In this document: positions 1 to 8,248 of the stretch, piece by piece
How the letters are laid out: every line of letters begins with the position of its first letter
How positions within the stretch are numbered: position 1 is the first letter of the stretch
NCBI RefSeq assembly: GCF_003173775.1
Contig: NZ_CP029552.1
Location: forward strand, 2,500,501-2,564,500
Length of the DNA stretch: 64,000 nucleotides
DNA from: Methylobacterium sp. 17Sr1-1
Lineage (GTDB): Bacteria > Pseudomonadota > Alphaproteobacteria > Rhizobiales > Beijerinckiaceae
Direction: 5' to 3'
Translations under genes and position numbers: made by a program
The notes under the pieces: generated by a model
What the model saw: the letters and a program-made list of their open reading frames with translations, nothing else
Told to the model about the DNA's origin: nothing
The model's database searches: none

Positions 1-564
1 CTTCTCGGCGGAGCTTCCACCGAGCTGGGTGGTCTGGGCGAAGCCAGTGCATTCAACGGCGAGGAAGTCTCCGCCATCGATCCAGCCTCGCAGCGGTGCT
101 GCCTCGACGAGAGGGCCGTCGGCGAACAGTTCAGCGCCCGGCCTGTACCCGTTCCAGTCGCGAAGTCCATGGGTGAGCGACACGGCAGCAAGAGCGTGGC
201 CATCGATTACGATCAAGATCGGGAGCAGTTCGTAGGCTAAGCACAGGCCGCAGAATAGCAAGGACAGATCGAGACAGGTCCCCTCGCGCGGCGAATCGAG
301 GATCTCGGGGGGCGTGCGGATGGTCTGCATCGCCTGTGAAGGGTGGTACGCCTCGAGCGCGTAGCGGATGCCGCGCTCCTTCAGCGCGTCGTAGATGGCC
401 TTAACGATTTGCAGCTGCCATCCGACCTCTTTGCTCAGGTCGAACCGGCTCACAGGAAGCGGAAGCCAGCGGCTCGCCAGCGGCGTGGCGAAGCGGGCCA
501 GCCCACGATCGTCCTTCCGTGACCATTGCGGCCACGCCAGCAAGTGCGCCGTCATCTCCGGCAT
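1..564 (-). CDS. Transglutaminase-like domain protein, N-terminal part (cut by window edge)
   Basis: An open frame starts at the ATG at 564 and runs off the left edge, giving 188 codons. It begins only 3 bases after the stop of the lipase gene, so the two are surely co-transcribed. Around residues 60-120 it reads TIRTPPEIL, then REGTCLDLSLLFCGL, then IVIDGHALAAV, and later FLAVECTGFA. This Cys, His and acidic arrangement is the transglutaminase/cysteine-peptidase-like fold that bacterial STAND and conflict proteins often carry near the N-terminus. The remaining part, which might hold an NTPase or another effector domain, lies outside the window. The domain call is by pattern; the function is not known. 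Confidence 0.72.
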   Translation of the reverse strand, partial: MPEMTAHLLAWPQWSRKDDRGLARFATPLASRWLPLPVSRFDLSKEVGWQLQIVKAIYDALKERGIRYALEAYHPSQAMQTIRTPPEILDSPREGTCLDLSLLFCGLCLAYELLPILIVIDGHALAAVSLTHGLRDWNGYRPGAELFADGPLVEAAPLRGWIDGGDFLAVECTGFAQTTQLGGSSAEK

Positions 565-567
565 CGG

Positions 568-2007
568 CTATCTCCCCGCGATCTCAAAAAGGTCATGCAC
601 CGGCTGCGGAGCGAATGGGCCACCCTTCGTAGTGCGGGCTCGCAAGCGATAGAGCCCGGGCGGCAGCCCCTCGACGGTGAGGGTCCAGCTGTCAGCCGCC
701 TCCGCGAAGTCGAGGGTCTGCTTCGCAGCTATAGCCGGAGCATCTACGGGCTCAATTATAGCCTGGAGTGGCCCGAGCGGCTGCATAGTGTTGACCAATC
801 GCGCTCGGAACGTCACGGGCTCGTCGGCCAGGTATAAGTCGTCCAGCTCGAGCGCGAGGCCCGGCCGCTCCGCTGCGACCGAGCTCTCCACCGGGGCGCG
901 GATCTCGCGCAGGCCCCGGACCTGTGTCTGTTCGAGCCTACCTCGCAGATCGTCCAGCACGGACCGATTGCACTGAAGGGAACCGTGCCGCTCAGGTACG
1001 AAGCTGTCGCGGTAGGCGTCAGACAGCTCAATCGGGATCGCCGAGGCGCGCGGGACCGTACCGTCACCGTCAGCGAGAGTCGGATCCATCCATGACGGCA
1101 CCTCGAGACTGGCGGCCACACGCCTGTCTTTGAGCACGGCGGACTGACTGGTGGGCTGCCTCGTGCCAACGACTGGCAGAATAACGTAGCCTTTATCCCT
1201 GTAGTCCGCGTCCCGGCGGTGTTCCTCGACCTTGTCCTCGATCTCCCGGTGGAACGCCAACGCGTCCGCCGCTAGTGCTGCATCGACTCCGGGCACATGC
1301 CCGGCTTCTGCAACGCGCATGTACTCGTCACCGATTCGCAGCGCGCGGTAAATCGGCAGCAGCTGATGGACCGAAGGGAAGGAACGCATCACCTCGGTTA
1401 GATCGACGAAGAGGCGCTTGTACCCGTTGGCTAAGAAGTCAAGGGCGCTCACGGACCCGCGGTAGGGAGTCCCGAAGGTAACCAACGCCCGGCACTTTCT
1501 CCAGCCCTCAAGCACCTCGAGGTAGTACCGCGCAACGAGGCCCCCCATGCTGTGGGCGACGAAGATGACACGGGCGTTCGGATTGTCGCTGAACTCGCGC
1601 CACCGCCGCAGCCGATCATCCACAAGAACCTCGAGCTGTCGCGCGCTGACCCGATTGTCCAGCCGCCAGTCATAGGGAAACTCGATATAGTTAGCCGGAC
1701 GCTCGTCGTGCACCGAGCCCTTGATGACGTCGAAAGCATCGGCGATCATCCGGGCCGCGACAGAATATCCGTCGATCTTCACGAGCCCGGGGACGAGGTG
1801 CGCGTCTTGCATCACGCGCGTAGCGACGATCCCACCCGGGTCGTCGCCCTCAAGCCGGAGCTCCTGAAGACTCTCCCCAAGGCTGGTGAGTGCCCGCCAT
1901 GCCGCCTGCCCCGACACGGCCCATATGTCCTTGCCATTTGTCTCCAGGACGCTGCCGGTTATCCCGGGTAGCAGGACGACCATGTCGCGAAGCGGCTTCC
2001 GGATCAT
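568..2007 (-). CDS. LCAT-like alpha/beta hydrolase (lipase/acyltransferase family)
   Basis: 479 residues. The start VVLLPGITGSVLE, followed by FPYDWRLD (about 110-117), VIFVAHSMGGLVARYYLE with the nucleophile Ser153, and TFGTPYRGS, is the signature of the lecithin:cholesterol acyltransferase (PF02450) group of esterases and lipases. A probable catalytic Asp lies in LADGDGTVPR and a His in ERHGSLQ. The last 100 or so residues are a beta-rich extension (VTFRARLVN to DLFEIAGR) resembling an Ig-like or C2-like accessory domain. There is no signal peptide, so the enzyme is probably cytoplasmic, which would fit a membrane-attacking effector better than a secreted nutrient lipase. The next gene on this strand starts 3 bases downstream and has a transglutaminase-like fold. 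Confidence 0.82.
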   Translation of the reverse strand: MIRKPLRDMVVLLPGITGSVLETNGKDIWAVSGQAAWRALTSLGESLQELRLEGDDPGGIVATRVMQDAHLVPGLVKIDGYSVAARMIADAFDVIKGSVHDERPANYIEFPYDWRLDNRVSARQLEVLVDDRLRRWREFSDNPNARVIFVAHSMGGLVARYYLEVLEGWRKCRALVTFGTPYRGSVSALDFLANGYKRLFVDLTEVMRSFPSVHQLLPIYRALRIGDEYMRVAEAGHVPGVDAALAADALAFHREIEDKVEEHRRDADYRDKGYVILPVVGTRQPTSQSAVLKDRRVAASLEVPSWMDPTLADGDGTVPRASAIPIELSDAYRDSFVPERHGSLQCNRSVLDDLRGRLEQTQVRGLREIRAPVESSVAAERPGLALELDDLYLADEPVTFRARLVNTMQPLGPLQAIIEPVDAPAIAAKQTLDFAEAADSWTLTVEGLPPGLYRLRARTTKGGPFAPQPVHDLFEIAGR

Positions 2008-2568
2008 AACCGAGTCTCCTCAGCGTTCCCGAAACAAAGAACAGCGAATTTACGGCAACTCTGATGCAAGTCAATATTACTGTTTCACATTGACGGCAGC
2101 AGGTGTTGCGAACGACCAGTCGCAGCTATCGGTACAGCAAGGCTCAGATGCTGGCAAACTCGTCCCCGTGCTTCTCCGATTATGAGCTCAAGCTTTGCGC
2201 AAGCATTTGGTATCTTTATCGCGCGTGCGATATCTCCACCGGCAGTTGTCGCACGAAACGAAGCAGGAGCACAACGCCTGGTACGAGGTCAAGGAGGATC
2301 CCGAGCATGTTCGCCCGAAAGCGCTGATTAACCCTCCACCGACGCCCACTGGCTGATCACCGGACATGTCCCCTCCCGTCAGCTTGGGAGTCGAACGATC
2401 CACAATTACGGAAGATTTGAGGCGCATTGACAGGCGCGCGCAAGGGGATCCGGTCCAGCGTCCAGGCGCGATAGCGCCGTTGTGAACTAATGCTTTGACG
2501 CCTTCAAATGGTACGCCGCGCGGATCGGTTTCCAGTTGAGGTTCAGCAGTTTAGCAACCAGGCACCTG
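2008..2568. other. Intergenic region, no supported gene
   Basis: About 560 bases with only short open frames, none with a domain I recognise. The stretch just upstream of the lipase start (2008-2100) is AT-richer and probably carries its promoter. The rest looks like decayed sequence next to the IS21 remnant. Confidence 0.5.
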
Positions 2569-2800
2569 ATGCGAATGTCGGCGTCTCTGCACCAGGCATG
2601 TGCTCAGGCAGGGTGGTTTGCTGATGCGGACGGGTCGAGTGCAGATGCCAGGCGACGTGCTTGCCGCGATGAAACAGCTCGACGGTGCTCGTGGTAATTC
2701 GGGCCCCGACCTCCTGCCGCAGCAGCGCAAAAGGCACGCTGTAGAAGTGGCGAGCGATCCCGACTTCGTAGCCGAGCCCGACCCGGCAGCGCTTACACCC
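2569..2800 (-). pseudogene. IS21-family transposase (IstA) C-terminal fragment
   Basis: The minus-strand reading contains YEVGIARHFYSVPFALLRQ, VGARITTSTVELFHRGKHVA and TLPEHMP. This is the hallmark C-terminal region of IS21 IstA transposases (the 'hYYSVPy' and 'FHRGeRVA' motifs). Only about 75 residues remain of a protein of roughly 500; the catalytic DDE core and the helper ATPase IstB are absent. The surrounding open frame runs 2543-2857, but homology is confined to this part. It is a dead remnant lying between the low-GC propeller gene and the lipase gene, marking an old insertion or rearrangement point. Confidence 0.8.
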
Positions 2801-2843
2801 CCAGTAGGCATCTCGACTTACGGCCGTTGTGCTCAGAACGGGC

Positions 2844-4958
2844 TTAACCGGGCTCAACGGCGAAGCCTGACTTCTGGCCTTGATGAATTAAAATGCGTCC
2901 GACGAGTTGTCCCGCAATACCGGGCATAACCCACCCGCGGCCACGAACAGGATCCGTGTCGTAGAAGCCCTCCGATGCAACTACGTAGCTGTTCTCGCTG
3001 AATGGCCCAGGAATGGTTGCATTATGTGGATCAGTAATCCACTTTTTTTCGTCTACAACAAATTTGTATTCGTGAAAACCGTAAGGTAAGCAATATTCGC
3101 CACACCAAACACCATTGTCATTCTGCCGAAGATTAACCCGCCTCCAATCAGTGAAGCTGCCCGCAAGCTCCACGGTACGTGCTCCAGGGCAAAGAAGCCG
3201 CACTATCAGCCTGTTGCCACTCATATACGTGACATTCTCCCAACAAATATATGAAAATCGGTAGTGGCTCAACCGACCCGAGGCGCCAAGGCAGAAGATG
3301 CTGTCCCCGCAGCCGGCCGCGAAAATAAAGTCGGTGCGTTCATCTAGCCCGAGGCGGGCGCAAATCGATGAGGCTTGCCAAAATTTAACGACAAGCAACT
3401 CGTTTTGTTCAGTGATGACTGCTACCAATGCTCCACCGAAAAGAAAAGTAGCTTGTCTTACAGGGTCATCAATTATGATATTTGAGAGTCGCCAGTGTGG
3501 CGGCTGTGGTCCTACGCGGACGACCGGTCCGCGAAACTCTTCTAAATTCCACACCAGGAACTCGTTACTTCCCGTAATTGCAAGGACATGTTTATCATTC
3601 GGTGATACAATGATGAATCTGATGAGCCCCCAATGATTATCTAATTTGCATAAGCCAACACACCGTCCCGTCATGTGATCCCAAACAGCAACAGTTGTTC
3701 GCGAACGGAGGATTGCTAGGCCGCCTTTTGGAGATAACTCTTTTTCACCCGTTGCGAGATGCTTGAATTCCGTATTTTCATAACTACTTCCGTTCAGCGC
3801 CTTTTGGGTAACCTTGGCCTTGCTAAATATACGTGATTTGTCTTCCTTGCACTTAACATCAAATTCGTTACTCTGAAGATTCGATATAAATATACCGCCT
3901 GTCCGAATTGAATATTCGTACCTGCATGATAAACTAAACCATCTTACAAATTCTAACGCAGGAAAATCAACAAATCTAATATCGTCACCCTGATTTGTAT
4001 CGGCATGATCTGCGGCAACATCTACGCGATAGAGATTTCCGTTGTCATCATATCCCAATATCGCTAATTGACCGTCAATATTCATCAATCTTATGGGTTC
4101 AACATATTGCGGAACCAGTTTTTTGGCAACTTCATGACTCATCTTTCGCGAACCGTTAATGCACGTGAGGTGTGACGATTGAGACAGCGCGAGATTAGTC
4201 CCTTTTCTGAAGCAATCAGGCCGAGCGTCACCAAAATAAGGAACTTCATCGCGATTGCTGTGGCTTTGCTCGTCCAGAAGTGAGCCTGTTCGAATATCCC
4301 ATGTTCTCCAACGATAGCGAGACGGCCATACATCGTTATCTCTCAGCGAATAATAGTCTATGCTTTCACCTTTGACGCGCATATTTTCCAAATCGACGTG
4401 AAATGCGAATGCTGAACCCATAGGTCCAGCACCATAGTCGTCTATGGCGTGTGCAGAACGCTCCGCCGGCATGTGGAATCGCAACGCTTGCTTGATTTTG
4501 CTAGCGCCATAAACTCCCTCCATTGAAATCCACCCATCCTGGCCGAAATCACCACGGCAAGAGAGGAATGCATCTCGCAAAGAGTTGTCGCCTAATCGCC
4601 TCAAAGCGATATGCCAGTGATTAACGAATCCGCCATAACTGTTTGCAGCACAAACCCGTTCAATCTCTTGAGCCTCATACGGGAGAATGAGGCGAATTTG
4701 CCGAATCTGCGTCGCGAATATTGCCTCTTCGGGGACTGCATTTTCAACATCCTTTAGGGTCGACAGAAAGTCGGTCAAACCAACTGTTCTTATGAATATC
4801 CAGCAAAATCCGAGATCGAAAATCAGCCTCTGCGCTTGTCTAAACATACCTAATTCAACGAGATGCGACACTACGTATCGCCGTTCGTAAAAACTGAGAT
4901 TACTCCACGCATGCAATGGCGATCCGCAATCCTTTATGCCCGATTTTTGATAAGACAC
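2844..4958 (-). CDS. Beta-propeller (WD40-like) protein with C-terminal glycogen-binding-like CBM48/AMPK domain
   Basis: 704 residues, much more AT-rich than the window's core genes. Residues 15-75 (ERRYVVSHLVELGMFRQAQRL and following) resemble the alpha-helical linker that precedes WD40 propellers in AP-ATPase/STAND proteins, but no NTPase domain is encoded upstream. The middle holds propeller blades, for example RTWDIRTGSLLDE, VAVWDHMTGRCVG and FLVWNLEEF. Residues about 590-665 (ARTVELAGSFTDWRRVNL, GVWCGEYCLPYGFHEYKFVV, WITDPHN) are a clear CBM48/AMPK-beta type E-set domain. The last residues, QKSGFAVEPG, may be sequence picked up at the junction with the IS21 remnant. I infer a sensor or scaffold half of a conflict system, possibly truncated at its N-terminus. 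No enzyme active site is visible. Confidence 0.72.
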   Translation of the reverse strand: MSYQKSGIKDCGSPLHAWSNLSFYERRYVVSHLVELGMFRQAQRLIFDLGFCWIFIRTVGLTDFLSTLKDVENAVPEEAIFATQIRQIRLILPYEAQEIERVCAANSYGGFVNHWHIALRRLGDNSLRDAFLSCRGDFGQDGWISMEGVYGASKIKQALRFHMPAERSAHAIDDYGAGPMGSAFAFHVDLENMRVKGESIDYYSLRDNDVWPSRYRWRTWDIRTGSLLDEQSHSNRDEVPYFGDARPDCFRKGTNLALSQSSHLTCINGSRKMSHEVAKKLVPQYVEPIRLMNIDGQLAILGYDDNGNLYRVDVAADHADTNQGDDIRFVDFPALEFVRWFSLSCRYEYSIRTGGIFISNLQSNEFDVKCKEDKSRIFSKAKVTQKALNGSSYENTEFKHLATGEKELSPKGGLAILRSRTTVAVWDHMTGRCVGLCKLDNHWGLIRFIIVSPNDKHVLAITGSNEFLVWNLEEFRGPVVRVGPQPPHWRLSNIIIDDPVRQATFLFGGALVAVITEQNELLVVKFWQASSICARLGLDERTDFIFAAGCGDSIFCLGASGRLSHYRFSYICWENVTYMSGNRLIVRLLCPGARTVELAGSFTDWRRVNLRQNDNGVWCGEYCLPYGFHEYKFVVDEKKWITDPHNATIPGPFSENSYVVASEGFYDTDPVRGRGWVMPGIAGQLVGRILIHQGQKSGFAVEPG

Positions 4959-5476
4959 GTTTGCCTCATGCGATTATAAAAATTGCACCGATAAGTATCT
5001 AATGCCTATTAGGCTTGGCTCACAAGGCATTTCTTCGGTTTAGATAAATTGTCCGGCTGCCCGGCAAGGCTGAAATCAGATCCGCAGTTTTGGTCGGACA
5101 TAACGGCCAATATGCGCCACGTCCGCCGGTGCGCCCGGTTCATGTACTCAACGCACTTTCCGTTGAGAGCCGAATCCGGGTAATTACTCAGGGTGTGGGC
5201 TCGGTCACGGAGTGACGCCTGCGCGGGGCCGAAGTGGGGCGCCGCTTCGGCGTCATGCACGCTGTAGCCGGCAGCCCGGACGCCGCGCTCAATCTCCATA
5301 GCTCGTCCGGCACATGCAGCCTGGTGTTCCGCGGTTTCCTTCCCTGGAGGCTTTCGGACGCCGGCTCTCAGCGACGGCAGATCCGGCCCGAGCGGGCCGG
5401 CCTGCGGGCGCGGGCGGCGGGGGTGAGCCCCGGGGTGCGCGGTCGGCCGGGGCTGCTCAACTCCGGTGGCGCCTCT
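4959..5476. other. Mixed region without a supported gene; AT-rich promoter region at left
   Basis: Bases 4959-5030 are AT-rich and probably carry the promoter of the propeller gene. The rest becomes GC-rich. A long minus-strand open frame (5009-5833) covers it but runs opposite to the recognisable phage lysozyme sequence and crosses the MITE, so I do not accept it as a gene. The plus-strand frame upstream of 5477 shows no clear homology and may be scrambled tape-measure sequence. Confidence 0.45.
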
Positions 5477-6680
5477 CCGGAGGTGGTTTCTTACATTCGC
5501 GGGTGCGCCGCCGCGCTCCGGATCGACCCAGGCAACGCGATCGCCGTGGCGAGTACGGAGGGCCTGCGCGGCTATCGTCTCGACAGGCAGCGCGATCGCG
5601 GCGGCGACCAGGGCACGAGCTTCGGCTCCTACCAGCTGCACTACCGCTCGAACATCCCCGGCCTGACCAACGCGGGCATGGGTGATGACTTCACCAAGGC
5701 GACCGGCAAGCACGCCAGCGATAAGAGCACGTGGAAGGAGCAGGTCGATTTCGCGCTGAAGCATGCCGCCAGGAACGGCTAGTGCACTGACACCGACGAA
5801 CGTGCCACGCACTTCCCTGTCAACCATCTGCAAACACGAAGGATTTTGACGCGCGCAGTGTATCTTTTGAAGGCGTCAGTGCACTAGGGCAACTGGCACG
5901 GGGCGCGCAACAAAGGCATCCCGTACTGGGCTGGAATCGGCGGGCGGGCTGGCGTTAGCGCTGCCACGCCTGCGGGCCCTTTCGCGGGAACGAAGGAAGT
6001 CGCGGGCGGCATCTACCCGCTTGGCGGCGGCGGGCGCTTCACTTCCGACTTCGGGTTCAGGACGCACCCGATCCATGGCGACCAGTGGATGTACAAGGGC
6101 ATCGACCTTGCGGTGCCCGCTGGCACCAATGTTCAGGCCATAGCACCTGGCGCAATCAGCCTCGAGCGCAGCGGCGACGTGACCATCAGGCACACCGATG
6201 GCTCCTCGACCACCTACAGGCACGTGCTGCCGAGCGTTAAGGAGGGCGACCAGGTCGCGGCCGGGCAGATCATCGCGCATATCCGGGCGAACGATCCCCG
6301 GTGCGACCGGACCACACCTGCACTTCGAGGCCCGCAACGCGAAGGGTGGGCTGATCAACCCGAAAGCCCTGCTGGCGCCGCGGTCGCCGATCGCGCCGAA
6401 GCCGATCCCGGAGGCCGGAGCCGTCCCGGGGCGCACAGCGTGGTGGCGCGGCTCTCCCAACGCCATGGCCTACGCAACCCAGGCTCACGATGCCCAGGCT
6501 GCGCAGATGGCGCGGATCTCGAACTACAACCGATCCAATTCCAGCACCACGAACAGCACCTACATCGGCAGCATGCACGTCCACACGGGCGCGAAAGACG
6601 CCGAGGGCATCTCCCGGGACATGGAGGATGCCTTGAAGAGGCGCTCACTCGCGGCGGCGGCGAACTATGGGCAGGCTTGA
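5477..6680 (+). pseudogene. Phage tail tape-measure protein C-terminus (lysozyme-like plus M23 peptidase), degraded
   Basis: The frame first reads VVSYIRGCAAALRIDPG, GDQGTSFGSYQLHYR and ATGKHASDKSTWKEQVDFAL, typical of the lysozyme-like domain near the end of tape-measure proteins. It then stops at TAG where a 101-bp element sits, and resumes in the same frame as NWHGARNKGIPYWAG. An M23 (LytM) metallopeptidase domain follows: FTSDFGFRTHPIHGD, YKGIDLAVPAG, YRHVLPSVKEGDQVAAGQII. At about 6296-6300 a one-base insertion in a C run shifts the frame; the next frame supplies GATGPHLHFEARN and the usual tail end, AKDAEGISRDMEDALKRRS. No other tail genes are next to it, so it is an isolated prophage remnant. 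Confidence 0.8.
5783..5883. mobile_element. 101-bp MITE-like element with terminal inverted repeats and CTAG target duplication
   Basis: The element starts TGCACTGACACC and ends GGCGTCAGTGCA, a 12-bp inverted repeat with one mismatch. It is flanked on both sides by CTAG (5779-5782 and 5884-5887). It holds no open frame worth noting. A 4-bp CTAG (YTAR) duplication is known for the IS5 subgroup of the IS5 family, so it is probably a non-autonomous derivative moved by such a transposase. It lies inside the phage tape-measure remnant; element plus duplication add 105 bases, keeping the host frame in phase. Confidence 0.78.
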
Positions 6681-6859
6681 GGGCGCACCACATAGATCCA
6701 AAGGCATCCAGCAGGCGACCAGGCTGCGAAACTACACGTTGGCGGCTCAGCTCTAACCAGCGAAAGACAAACCACACCTTCTCATTCGTCATTGCGAGTA
6801 TGCATCCAATCTGGTCGGTGCTATCTAGTTTTGCACGACTCGCTTGATGGGATTTCAAA

Positions 6860-8248
6860 ATGAATATTCGGCGAATTCCTACCGACATAGCTGAAATTGT
6901 TGATTTTATCGCAGAAAAAAACGTTTATATCAATTGTACAAAAATCAGATTATTTAGAAATAAGAATAACAATGCCGAATTTTTTGAAGGTCCGGGCTTT
7001 ATTCGCTGCGATGATGATGGCAAATACCTTTTTCAAGTATTTTCTACACACACAAATGTGGATGAAATTGCATTATCGCAGGAATGGATGGGAGTAAAAT
7101 CTGGAGAGATGATTCCGGAAGGGGTCTTCTTTTCATTAACTGCAAGGTCGATGGGTGGCGAGTTGTTCCTTGCAACTGATATTTTCCCTAAATTTGACTG
7201 GGCTGATGGCAGCATCGTTTTTGCAATCGGCGGTTTAAGGAAATTGGACCTAATCGCAGAGAAATTGAGCGATCGTTATTCTATGGATTTAGTATACATG
7301 GATGATGTAAAAGTTCCATCAATTGAGATGTCCAAGATCGTCACTCCCGATATGGAAAGACATGTCAGAAATACAAGTCGTTTTGAAGCGGTCGGGGTAA
7401 AATTTTTGATACGGAAATATGAGAATTATTTACTTATTCGCGCAATCTCCGACGAGCAGCTGCCAGATCATTTCGAAATGCGAGTATCCGAAGCGATCCG
7501 TTTCCTGACAGCAATGCCACATCGGCCTCGCATCGTTATAGAAGAAGGCGACACCGAGCGTCGGGTAACTCTTTATTCGGATCCGCAGATGTATCGCGGT
7601 CGCCGTATGATGTATCCACCGGTTTGTCCTTATACTGAGGCTTGGCACAATAGCGCATGGCCTTTATTTGTACCATACTTGGATTATACTGTAAATAGTA
7701 CTAAAGGTAGCGCTGTAAATTACTCCTCGTACCATCTCGACAATGCGCTCGAAGCCAGTCAAGCATCGTTAGATGCAGCAGCTATTGGTATGAGTGTAGC
7801 AATTGAAGGACTGGCAAGTCTTGTACAGAAACCATTTGACAAAAATCAGCGAGAACATTTGGAAAAATTGAGAGACTCGATTGTTTCACATATCGATGGG
7901 CACTGTGAATTGAGAATTTACAAAGATAGAATTGATAACTTACTTGGAATGTTATTTAATACTAGAGTTCAGGATAAAGTCTATTATCTCGCTAATGTCC
8001 ATAAGGCTTATGCGTCAGACATAAGAGCTTGGTCGGACGTCAGAAATAAGTTTGTTCATCCAAAATATTCGAAGTCTTACTATAAAGGAGCAAGAAAAGT
8101 TCATATTACATTAGCGCAATATTACAGAGAAACAGTGCTAATGTATCACATAATATTCTCAGTTATTGGATTTACAGAAAGCTTCACAGATTATGCAACA
8201 CCTAACTTCCCCTCCCGCAATTACCCTCTGACATCATCAGAGCGGTGA
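6860..8248 (+). CDS. HEPN-type protein, ApeA-like candidate defence RNase
   Basis: 462 residues and strikingly AT-rich. The C-terminal third is predicted helical and carries AWSDVRNKFVHPK, an R-x4-H motif (Arg395, His400), the catalytic signature of HEPN ribonucleases. The order, a long beta-rich N-terminal part (residues 1-280) followed by a helical HEPN end, resembles ApeA-type abortive infection proteins, but the N-terminal part lacks motifs that I can match with confidence. It is a single gene with an ATG start and an AT-rich region upstream, flanked by a phage remnant on the left. An RNase triggered by phage infection is inference; an uncharacterised family is equally possible. Confidence 0.6.
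   Translation: MNIRRIPTDIAEIVDFIAEKNVYINCTKIRLFRNKNNNAEFFEGPGFIRCDDDGKYLFQVFSTHTNVDEIALSQEWMGVKSGEMIPEGVFFSLTARSMGGELFLATDIFPKFDWADGSIVFAIGGLRKLDLIAEKLSDRYSMDLVYMDDVKVPSIEMSKIVTPDMERHVRNTSRFEAVGVKFLIRKYENYLLIRAISDEQLPDHFEMRVSEAIRFLTAMPHRPRIVIEEGDTERRVTLYSDPQMYRGRRMMYPPVCPYTEAWHNSAWPLFVPYLDYTVNSTKGSAVNYSSYHLDNALEASQASLDAAAIGMSVAIEGLASLVQKPFDKNQREHLEKLRDSIVSHIDGHCELRIYKDRIDNLLGMLFNTRVQDKVYYLANVHKAYASDIRAWSDVRNKFVHPKYSKSYYKGARKVHITLAQYYRETVLMYHIIFSVIGFTESFTDYATPNFPSRNYPLTSSER

Noticed and set aside
5009..5833. 274-codon minus-strand frame
   Set aside because: It runs antisense to the recognisable lysozyme-like sequence and into the MITE. The Arg/Pro-rich centre looks like a shadow.
5779..5887. 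Attachment site of an integrase instead of a MITE
   Set aside because: The terminal inverted repeats plus direct 4-bp CTAG copies are the signature of transposition. Integrase att sites would not have terminal inverted repeats at both ends.
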